Source: Sternotherus odoratus
Lineage: Eukaryota > Chordata > Testudines > Kinosternidae
DNA length: 64,000 bases
Direction of reading: 5' to 3'
NCBI GenBank assembly: GCA_032164245.1
Contig: JAVMKO010000010.1
Location: forward strand, 29,524,189-29,588,188
The notes below the pieces were generated by a model. That model searched no databases. It saw nothing but the letters and a program-made list of their open reading frames with translations, and had not been told where the DNA came from. Positions 10,040-19,500 of the stretch are shown here, in pieces (position 1 is the stretch's first letter; the number at the start of each line of letters is the position of its first letter). A program made the translations under genes and the position numbers.

Positions 10040-10226
10040 GATTAAACAAAGATTTTGCATGGCTCGCTAATTACAGGGGCACTTTCTCCTCTCTCAGAAT
10101 TCACACCTCCAGTTCAGTTGCTGATTGGACTAGCCTTGTTAGCTCCAGCCTGGTTCTTGCCTACTTATTTATACCTGGACACTTCCACTGCTTGCATCCG
10201 ACAAAGTGGGTATTAGCCCACGAAAG
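10040..10226 (+). pseudogene. Penelope-like element, C-terminal end and 3' tail (right arm)
   Basis: The PLE reading frame resumes after the provirus as GLNKDFAWLANYRG, continuing the KFDTIN sequence cut at 3041. It is followed by a non-coding tail that ends in a hairpin-bearing segment with GAAA (10194-10226). The palindrome ends inside this sequence at 10123, while the PLE-like sequence continues, so the left arm was broken there. Confidence 0.6.
10194..10226 (+). ncRNA. Degenerate hammerhead ribozyme-like motif
   Basis: The order is a CCGACAA segment, a hairpin (GTGGG, loop, CCCAC) and then GAAA. This resembles the hammerhead core of a CUGANGA box, stem II and GAAA. Penelope-like elements are known to carry such ribozymes. 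The first box is mutated here, so activity is unlikely. A second copy lies at 41818-41850. Confidence 0.4.
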
Positions 10227-10228
10227 GT

Positions 10229-10358
10229 GGGTTTCAGCCACTGGGGACCACCTCAAGATTAGATGAGAGTAGTTGGGCGGGGGGGATTCTGCCCAGAATT
10301 CCCCCCCCCCCCGATTGGTCAAATCTCCTTTTGGGGTGGTCCCCAGTGGCTGAAACCC
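10229..10358. repeat. 24-bp perfect inverted repeat
   Basis: 10229-10252 (GGGTTTCAGCCACTGGGGAC...) is perfectly complementary to 10335-10358, with an 82-bp spacer that includes a C run and a G run. It could form a hairpin. No element is recognised. Confidence 0.75.
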
Positions 10359-10370
10359 ATCCTGAGGGGT

Positions 10371-10500
10371 AGAGGGTGGCGAGAGGAGTTCTTAGAGGGG
10401 TCACACTTCCGCACAGGTCACCGTGCCCCAGAACTCCCTCCCTTATACTGCTTCTGTGCTACCAAGGAGATTTAGAAGAATCACTCTTGATTGAGTCTCT
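10371..10500. other. No feature recognised
   Basis: This short stretch lies between the inverted repeat and the hAT transposase remnant. Nothing recognisable is seen. Confidence 0.5.
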
Positions 10501-10599
10501 CCAGTTTTGCTTGTGTTTGGAAGATGTCAAACTTCCTGAAAATGACCAGAGGTAAATTTTTGAGATATTGCAGCCTTCTTTGAAATTGAAACATTCATT

Positions 10600-10740
10600 C
10601 AGTGTATCCAGTCATTGATAGTGCCTTCTGAATGTTCGTTTGCACACCTACTACAAAGTGTTCAGTGGAACGATCATTTTTGGCATTTAAAAAGGGTGAA
10701 AAAATTGAACTCCCTTTCTCTCCTGACAATTGAAAAGGAT
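10600..10740 (+). pseudogene. hAT transposase C-terminal remnant
   Basis: Two frames together resemble the C-terminal dimerisation motif of hAT transposases: CSVERSF in one frame, then LKRVKKLNSLSLLTIEK in the next. The middle of the motif is missing and a frameshift is present. It directly precedes the hAT-like element at 10747 but need not belong to it. Confidence 0.45.
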
Positions 10741-10746
10741 CTAGCA

Positions 10747-11775
10747 CAGGGGTGGGCAAACGTTTTGGCCCGAGGGCCACGTGGGGGATCAAAATTGTAT
10801 GGAGGGCCAGGTTGTGAAAGCCGTGCCTCCCCAAACAACCTGGCCCCACCCCTTATCCGACCCCCACCCACTTCCCACCCCCTGGACTGCGCTGCTCAGA
10901 AACCCAACCCCTCCACCCCCCCATCCCTTGATCACCTCAGTCAGAGACCCCCCAACGCTAACTGCCTCCCCCAGGAACCTACCCCCTATCTACCTCCCCT
11001 GCTCTTTATTTCCTGACTGCCCCCGTCCCAAGACCCCCCCCCCCAACCTCCCCGGGACATCAACCCCTATCTAAGCCCCCCTGCTCTTTATTTCCTGACT
11101 AGAGTAAAAGCCCGTGTACACGGGCCAACAGTAAGGGCTCTCGCGGCCCCCTCCGCCCAGCCCCCAATGCCCCCTCCGCCCAGCCCTCTCCCCCCCAACG
11201 CCCCCTCCGCCCAGCCCCCTCTCCCCCCAATGCCCCCCCTCACCCAGCCCCCAACGCCCCCTCCGCCCAGCCCCCTCCCCCCCAAAGTCCCCTCCACCCA
11301 GCCCCCTTTCCCCCCAATGCCCCCCCTCGCCCAGCCCCCAACGCCCCCTCCGCCCAGCCCCCTCTCCCCCAATGTCCCCCTCAACGCCCCCCCACCCAGC
11401 CCCCTCACCCAGGCCCCCCCCTCGCCCAGCCCCCTCCCCCTCCAAGCCCCACCTCGCCCAGCCCCCTCCCCCCTCTAAGCCCCCTCCCCCCTCAGCCAGT
11501 CCGGGAGCACGAGGCCCCCCGGGGCATCATGCGCTTGCTTGGCCCGGGAGTGCACGGCCTCATGGCGCTTCGCCCAGCGGCACGGGGCCCCGCAGCAAGA
11601 CCCGCTGTGCCCCGGTGCGGAGCTCCCCGTGCTTGGCCGGCCGCTGCGCTCTGCCAGCCCGGGAGCAGCAGGCCCTGCTGTGCACCGCGCTTGGCCCGGC
11701 ATCCGGCTGGGGAGCGCGGGACCACCCGGTGGACCAGATAATAATGGCCGGCGGGCCACACTGTGCCCACCTCTG
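10747..11775 (+). mobile_element. hAT-like non-autonomous element
   Basis: The left end CAGGGGTGGGCAAACGTTTTGGCCC and the right end (rc CAGAGGTGGGCACAGTGTGGCCC) are imperfect terminal inverted repeats. The interior is non-coding and includes the C-rich minisatellite. No matching 8-bp target duplication was found, so the right boundary is less sure. Related ends occur near 584 and 38709. Confidence 0.55.
11145..11490 (+). repeat. C-rich minisatellite
   Basis: Roughly 18-35-bp units of CCCCCTCCGCCCAGCCCC type repeat many times with small changes. The opposite strand is G-rich and could form G-quadruplexes. Proline-rich and glycine-rich reading frames here are shadows of the repeat. Confidence 0.85.
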
Positions 11776-13450
11776 CCATAAGCAGAGCTGGGGCTGTGTG
11801 GGGTTCAGGTGGTGGTCAGCTGCTCCGTGCGTGCAGGCAGCAATCCTTGGGAGAGATGGTTAGTGCTGGGTCTGCAACACGACTTCCTGGCACGTGCCAG
11901 GCTGGGCTCTGCAGAGTTAGCACCAAATGAGGCTCAGAGCAGCCCCCCTGCCTCGCCCTTGGCTGGGGCTGCTCAGCGTCCCTGTGGTGGGCACTGCAGC
12001 TGGTGCGGGAGTAGGGATTTGTGCCACCTCCAGCAGCCGCCTCTTCCTATGGGAGGGTGTTTCCCTCCCACTTTTGGAGTCCACCCCCTTCTCCGCTTAC
12101 CACTGCCCCTTGCCTGCCAGGATCGACTCACCTCTGACTCCCAGCCCCTGCTGCCCAGCTATGGCTCCTGCTTGGGCCAGGATGGGAACACCCTACGGAG
12201 CAGGGAGTTTCAAACTACTGCCGGGGAAAGGATATCCCAGAACCAGCCCCGAGGGCTTTCTCCCTGCTCCTACGCTCTGCAGGTCACTCCAACTGAGTTC
12301 TGGCTCCCAGCCACCATGGGATGTGGCTGCTGCCCCCTGCTCCTAAAACTCCTCGCCCCGGCCCCCTCCCCTCCCCAGCAATACTCCTCAGCAGTGACTT
12401 ACGGCAGGGCGGCCGTCCCAAGCCTCCTACTCTTCTCTGCTTCCATTTGTTGCCATGTATCCTAGGGGAGGCAGGCGGGCCTGGTTATTTAACAACATTC
12501 AGGGCACCACCCACCGCTTGTATTTCTGTCCTTCAAGGTGCTTCCCTGCCCCCCAGGCCATCCGAACAGAGGAGGGGAAGGAGCTGGGAGGAGCGTCATT
12601 ACTGGGATCATTTTGCCTTTGGCCTCATGCCCCACAAAGGCCAGGAGAGGTGCTGTGCCCAAGGGGCACTTTGGCACACAAGCGCCAATGGGAGTTGGTG
12701 TGAAGCACAGGGTGGCAGAGCTGCTGCCCTGGCTCTTTGCCTGCATGGCAGGAGCTGGGATGGACAGGGCTGGGGCTTCCCGTGAATCTCTGCCCTCCTT
12801 GTACAGGCTGCAGGGGGACCTGACAGGGGTCAGTCCCTGGGTAGGGGAGTGGAACCAGGGTGAGACCTTTGGGAGGCAGGATCTCTCCCTGAGCCCTGCT
12901 CCTGCAGGTGCAGGGCTCTCCCAGGGCCAGGACAGAGGGGACCCTCTAGCCGCAGAGCCCTCCTTTGTGCCAGGAAGGTTGGGGGGAAGTTGGGTGGGGT
13001 TGGGGGTGGGCAGAGGAGGCCAGCCCCTCCCCACTTGCTGGCAGTGTGTGTGTGGCACTGGGCCCCGGACGCGTGGGGCAGGGAGGGATAATAGGAAGTG
13101 GAGCTCCAGCTCTTTTCTCACCTATCAGCTGCTGGGCAGCTGCGGCTCTCAGGGCAGCCTTCTTGCTCAAACTCCCTGGGCAGCTCTGGAGCTGGGAAGC
13201 CAAGAACCCAGTTAGTGCCAAGTCACACATCCTCCCCAGGCTGAGGGGTGCTGGCTTGGCCCCTGCCTGCTATGGAGGAGAGGAACCCCTGACTGTCAGA
13301 GCCCCCTCCCCCTTGACTCCTCCCATGGGACAGAGCTGACTTGTAGGGGAGCCAGCCTCAAGGGCAGGGGATGGGGCTGAATCAGTGAGGGGGCTCCCTG
13401 GAGCAGAGAAACCCCGCTGTGCCTAGCCCCACTCCCCCGAGCTCACTCAC
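11776..13450. other. GC-rich stretch without recognised gene
   Basis: I looked here for the missing last exon of the MROH gene on the minus strand and did not find one with recognisable sequence. Open frames look compositional. Confidence 0.5.
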
Positions 13451-13585
13451 CAGGGTCCTGCAGGCCTCGCTCAGGAAGGTGGGGATGGTGGGGGCCGCCC
13501 CCTCGGCCAGCTGGCGCCGCACGAGTCTGCGCAGAGGCTGGTAGCGCATGAAGGGTGCGCAGAGCAGCAACGCCACCCTGCACGC
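13451..13585 (-). CDS. MROH exon 35 (last one found)
   Basis: Encodes ACRVALLLCAPFMRYQPLRR through PTFLSEACRTL (45 codons, phase 0 to 0). The acceptor is CTGGCAG and the donor GTGAGTGAG, so at least one more exon should follow downstream. Confidence 0.85.
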
Positions 13586-16500
13586 CTGCCAGAGAGGGCG
13601 AGAAGGGAGCTGGGTGAGTGCAACGGGCTGCGAATACGCAGGCTCCACATGGCTGGGGGAGTCGCCGCTGTGCCGGCGCAGCAAGGAGCCCCCTCTTTGC
13701 AGAACCTCCTCTGCCCCGACGGTTGTTCCCCAGGCCCCCAGAGCCCCCATCTCCAGCTCAGCCAGGTTTAGGGGAGCCAGGCCTGAGTGCTAGGGCCGGG
13801 GAGGGACACTCCCTAGGGGTCCCTATTGGGCCGTTAAAAGCACTGCCCGGTGGCCAACATACCTCCCCTCAATCCCAGGCATTACTGGGGGCTGCTACTG
13901 GGGCGGTGGGGGGAGGGAGGGCGCTCGCTGCAGGAGGCTGGTCATTCCCAGACAGGAGCTAGCACACAAGTGAGGGCAGGGCAGCAGCAATGGGGAGCCA
14001 GCCGGCCTCAGCGATCTGCTCTTTCCTGAGGCCCTGCTTGGGTCAGGGCACTGGCTGGAGGCCAGAGATCGACCTGGGCCTGGCCACTAAATGGGGCAGG
14101 CTGTAAAATGGAGCCAAAGCTGCAGAGAGTCTGGCTGGGCAGGGAGGCTGGAGGTGCCTGTGGGGAATGGAGGACAGATCTGCCCCACAGCTACACTCTG
14201 AGGGCTGGCAGAGCTCTGTGTGGGGTGGAAGAGGGCTGGACTAGTGGGGGGGGGGTCCCTGTCCTGGGTGCCACAGGTCAGCACCGAGAAGGAGATCTGG
14301 GCATTGGGAGGGAAGTTTGCACCGCCCCTGCCATGTTGTTATAATGCCCCCAGCGACCCCTGCCCCCATGAGTCCTCAGCTGTGCTCACCTGGGCCACCA
14401 GCGGGTCCTCATCCTGCAGGTGGATGAGCAGTGTCCCCAGGCTCTTCTCCACTTCAGCCCCAAAGATGGACGACTTCTTTGGGACAAACTGGCTGAGGTG
14501 GCCAAAGAGCTCCACGGAGGCCCGCCTCAGGCTGCTGTTCTCCTGCAGACAGGGGGCGCAGGGCGGTTAGAGGGGACGGGCTTGGGCCTTTACGTGCTTT
14601 GAGAATCAGCCTGGCAGCTGCAGAGCCCGGAGACGTTTCAGCTCGTTCCAACGACATGACCATTCTTTGCAAACCCTCCTCTTTTCTGCTGGGCCCCAGG
14701 GCTACTGCACAAGCGTGGGCGCAGGGCCCAAGAATGACTCTATCCCTGCCTCCCCTGGCTGAGGAGCTGAGCTTCCCCCCAAGTCCAGGAACATGCCTGC
14801 ATCAGACACTGAACCCCTCCGCATCGGGGTGGATCGGCTGAGCATCTCCCCCTGTGGAGTGCCCTAGAGCACCGTGGGGCCTGTCCTGCTTGCTACTTAC
14901 ATCTTCAAAAAACGTTCTCGCCTGCAGGGCCAGTGGGACGGCGACGCGCGCCTTCAGAGGTGCCTTGGGGTCCCGCAGCAGCCAGCAGAGCCCTTCCATA
15001 GCGACCAGAACGGTGTGGGGGTCGCAGGATTCACACACACCATTGACAAAGCTCCCCAGGATGTGGTCTCGCTGCTTCCTGACCTGCAGAGAAAGGGTTG
15101 GACGCCGCTTGGTGAGCAACGCTCTGTCAGCCTGGGTGTAACCGCAGTCCGGGCCAGTCTGCCTACAGCCCAGTTTGCTCCACAGGAGCCACGGGCTGGG
15201 GAGAAGGGGAACCAGGAGCTCCCTATCCAGCCCTCTCTGCCTAGTAACCCACCATTCCAGACCCACCTTGTCTGGGAACTTGGTCACCGCATTCCTGAGG
15301 CCGTGCAGCGCTCTGCCTCGAGTGGGGATGCTGGGGTCCTCTGTCAGCTGCAGCATGATCTTCACAACCTGCTTCTGCAGCTCCTTGGGCTCGTTCTCCA
15401 TCAGCAGGGGGCTGCCAAGGAACTAAAGGGACCAAACGGAAGCGTCAGAGAGGGCTGAGCGAGGCCAGTGGGTCCTAGCCTGGCCGGAGCAAGGGGAAGG
15501 GAGTAAGATCAGGGACCAGGAGGTGACTTTGATTCTTACTGACTGATGCTCATGAGGGGCTGGCTTCAGCCGAGCTTAATAGAAGTGACACGAGGGCTCC
15601 CTCTGGTTCCAGTGGGGTGCCCTCAAACCCCACCCCAGAGCCCCCAGCTGACGAGTTAATTTACAAGCAATACACTCCTAGGACCATCTCTCCTTGGTTG
15701 ACCAGCTATTGGCCCCCTGTTCCCTCAGCTTCTGGGCGTGGTTAACCTCCCCTCCCTCCAGTCCTGCAGGCTCACCTCTGCGAACAAGGTGGTGCAGGCC
15801 ATGCGCTCGTCCTCCTGGAAGGCCTGGAGGCTGGGAAGGAGGAGCTGTGGGATGTTCTTCAGGGCCTGGTTTGGGTGGGTCACCATGGCCCTGGGACAGA
15901 ACAAGAGCTGGTGTTGACATGTGCATGACAACCCTGTACGTGCTGGAATCCGGCCCGGTCCCGGCCACCCCCTCCCATCTCTGCCCCACCGGGCTCCAAA
16001 GCGAGAACGTGACTCCGTCAGTGTCTGTCCTCACCTGCTAAGGAGAGCGAAGCCCTCGGGCTGGCCCTCCTCCAGCAGCTGCCAGCCTCGCTCCTGCTCT
16101 ACTAGCTGCACAGCTGACTGACTGCCTGTGAGCTGGAGCACCCGCGCCAGGGCCTGCACCGCCATGCTGGGAGGAGAAAGAGGCAGGAGATGGTGATGCA
16201 GGAAGGCCTGCTCTCTGGGCAGGGATGGGGGTGGGGAGACAGGACTCCCTTGCTGCAACATTGAAGGGATCAGGGTGGGAACAGAAGCTGCCCCATTTCT
16301 GCCTTTGGTTCCCTGCCCTCCAATTGTGGGGGCGAGAGGGAGTTTCTGCAAATGTGACCTTGGCCTCCTCCAGAGATGTGAAAATTGCCCTTGCCCCCTC
16401 CAGTAAACTGACCCTGCGGCGAAAAGTACACGCAGCGCCCCCATGAACGCCCCGCTACCCTGAGCCCTGTCCCGCAGGGCCCATTGCAGTTGGGGGGTGG

Positions 16501-19500
16501 GGTGGGGGGGGGGAAGTGGTTCCGTGCCAGACTGGGCCTGTCCCAAAGCCTTCAAAGCAGACAGTAAATAGAGACAGCAGCCAGTTCTGCCCTGCACCCC
16601 AGCTCCGCTTCCCCCGTCCCACTCGGCTCCCTCATCACCCTGCTGAGCTGCCCACTCTGAGGAGCTCTCTGGCTCCCTGAGTATCCGGGGGCAACTCTGC
16701 CTGCTCCTAAGCTGATCCGAGCCCTCGGCCCCCGAAGACATCGGGTGGGGGGATCCCTGGATAATGAGTCCAAGCAGGAAGCTTCCCACTCCTAGGGACT
16801 GGCCCAGACACTGCGTGAGTGCCGAGATCCATCAGCACCACAGGTTACCTGCGGGGACTGGCGTCACGCGGTTGGTTCTGCTGGGCTTCAGAGAGGCGCC
16901 GTGTTGGTGAGCAGACGACAGCGAGGAAGCAAGAGAAGAACACGTTGCTCTCATGTCCCTCCAGGATGTTTGCTTGCCCCAGGGCCCCGACTAGCTCCCA
17001 CAGGCCACGCGTGGTCTGGAAGGGAACAAGATACAGTCAGAAGACCGTGGCCGTGTGCAGAATGCAGCCGGGAAAGAGGGTTGAATGCCAGTGCTGGGAA
17101 CTTACCGCCGGGAGCAGCCGGCCTGGCTGGGGGCAGCTCCCGTCCCGGGTCTCTCTAGCAGCCTTCTCCGGGCTGTCATAAAGAAGGATGTGCAATACCT
17201 CCCTGGCCAGCGTGGGGTCTGCAGCCAGGAACCTCCAGATGACCTTGGCCTGGCTGTGATGGACAGAGGGATGACGGGGATGGAATTAGCACACAGGGCG
17301 GGCCCAGTTGGTACGCACCTGGGGTGATGCCCTCCAAGGGTGACGGGCCAGAAGCAGCAGGTTGAGCCTGCGGGTGGTTGACCTCAAGGCCCTCCAGGCA
17401 CTGGCCAGTCCTAAGGGTTCTGGGCACTGCAAGGGGGCCCTGTGTCACAGCGAGGGATGGGTGGAGGTGGCCAGACTCCCTTCTCCCAGCTGGGGAGAAC
17501 CCCTCCCTCCCTTGCTGCCTTCTCCTAATGTGAAGCAGAGGGGCTGGAGTTAGAGCTCCCACGGGGGAAAGCAGTGACTCCGGGCTCAGGGGTGGGGGCT
17601 GGTGTGAGGAGGGGGGGTGAGGGCTAGGTGCTGGGCTGGATCTCCTGAGCTGGGGGTGGGGGGGAGAGAGTGTGGGTTGCAGGCAAGGAGACCAGGAGCT
17701 CCTTCCCCGTGGGGCAGGGGGTGGAGGGTTCAGGAGGAATAAGGCTCCAGTTCTGGCCATGCCATGGCTCTGGGGTGGGGGGTTTGGAGAAGGCTCGGGG
17801 CAGGATGCAGGGAAGGTGCTGCTGGCCCGGGGAAACCTGGCGCTGCTGAATTGGAGAAGACCGGCCTCTAGGGGTGGGACGAGGCGTCTAAAAGCGTGCG
17901 GCGATGGGGGAGATACCGGGCTGGGATTCCGGAGGGGAGAGGGCATTTCCCAGCTGGTGGGGGAGGGCGGGTGCCCCTGCGGGGATGTGTAGGGGGGGTC
18001 TGTGTGGGCCATGCAGTTAGGCTGGCACCCTCTCCTGCCTCAGCCTGGAGGGGCGCCCTGTCGGGGCCATGCTGACAAAGGGGGTGACCCTGCTCACATG
18101 GGGTCTCTCCTGGCCTGTGTCGTTATGTGGGGGTCCCAGAGGACCATTCTGGCCGCCAGCCAGCCAAGCCGTTGCACAGCCGAACGGGGAGGGGGTGGAC
18201 TGGTTAGCACAGAACGAAGCTGTGCTAGGAATAGCTCAGCTGGGGGAGCCCTGAGCCGGGGGTCCCAGAGCACGCGGAGCCCTCCAAGGGACAGGGAGGG
18301 TAGTGGTCACAGCATGCCAGGGCAGGGGTGTCTCGAGAGTCTGTGCTGTGTGTAACCCTGGTGCTGTGGAGTCACCCCATTAAGGGGGCGCTCGGAGGCT
18401 GGAGGGGGGCGGTCTACCCTTTCCCTGGGGCTGGCACTCACCGCTCGTAAGGCCAGGGCAGCTGCAGGAGGTTCCTGACCGCGCTCTTGATGTGCCCTCT
18501 GGCCAGTTGCTGAAGGACAGTTCTGATTGCCTCAGTCAGCCGTGCACCCCGGGGCGAGGACAGCGCATAGGCAAATGCGGTGTGCAGATCCCGCACCTGC
18601 GGAGGCAAAGCAGGGGCTGAGACCCTGCCCCCACTCTGGGGGTCTGGCAAGCAAGGGCCAGGAGGAGCAGGGCAGGCTCAGAAACAAGTCCGTGGTGGCA
18701 TGACCCAGCAGAGGCCATGGAGAAACACTTAGTGAGTGACTGAGCCAAGGGGGATTCTAGTTTCGGTACCTTGAAACCCCCACCCCTGATCCAGCTCTGC
18801 AGCACTAAGAGTCCCAATCCTGCTGCCCTGTTACACCCCACCCCCCAATATCCCGGCTGTACCTCCCCTGGTGACAGCACGCCTGGGCAGAGTGGGATCC
18901 AAGCGTCTGGGAGTCATTTCCATCCTCTACGTCAATCCGTCTCCACTGGGCAAAGAGTCAGTGGACACGGAGGACCCCACTGCGGGCTCCGTTCCCCCGG
19001 GGGGATGAGTCTGGAGACAGGGCACTTTTCCCAGGGAGTGAGCTGGACAAACCAGACTCCTGGGATCAATGCCTGTAAACGATTACAGGACCTTGCCCGG
19101 TGGCCACCCTGCAGACAGGGGATGGACGGGTCCCATTGATCAATGATGGTGAGAGGGAACATCTCCCCTCCACATCCCCCCTCGTGTCCCAGGAATTCTG
19201 GGTACGGGGCAGCATGGAGCTGCCCGAGGTGTCAGTATGGTGTCTCCAATGCCCAGCAATTACTTGCTCCCGTGGCAGTGATGTTTTCTCTTCCAGCACT
19301 GCCTCTAGGACGCCTGCCAGTTGCTCAGCGCACTCCTCCTTCTCCAGCAGGCCCAGCAGCAGGGAGAAGCTGAAGGGCATGAGGTCTCTTGGCCTGAGGT
19401 GCTTCGCTGTGAGCTGCAGGGAAAGGCACAGGCCGAGTGTGAGCAGCAAGCCCGGCCCGGGGAAGTGGGTTTGCTCTGCAGGGAATGGAGCCCGGACCCC

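Larger units (their letters stand above)
19..10123. repeat. Large imperfect inverted repeat (palindrome)
   Basis: The reverse complement of 19-1816 closely matches 1890-3041 plus 10040-10123. The arms are separated by a 73-bp spacer (1817-1889). The outer limits are set by the shared string at 19-27 and 10115-10123; beyond it the flanks differ. Both arms contain PLE coding sequence and the same LTR-like element at the same place. The right arm is interrupted by ERV-A. It also lacks about 80 bp that the left arm keeps near 605-682. The left arm has an extra block at about 60-584. Identity by eye is very high in the PLE part and lower in parts of the LTR-like part. Confidence 0.85.

Noticed and set aside
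10739..11783. An 8-bp target duplication for the hAT-like element at 10747
   Set aside because: The flanks (ATCTAGCA and CCATAAGC) do not match, so the claim is not made.
11071..11863. Proline- and glycine-rich open frames
   Set aside because: They are products of the C-rich minisatellite.
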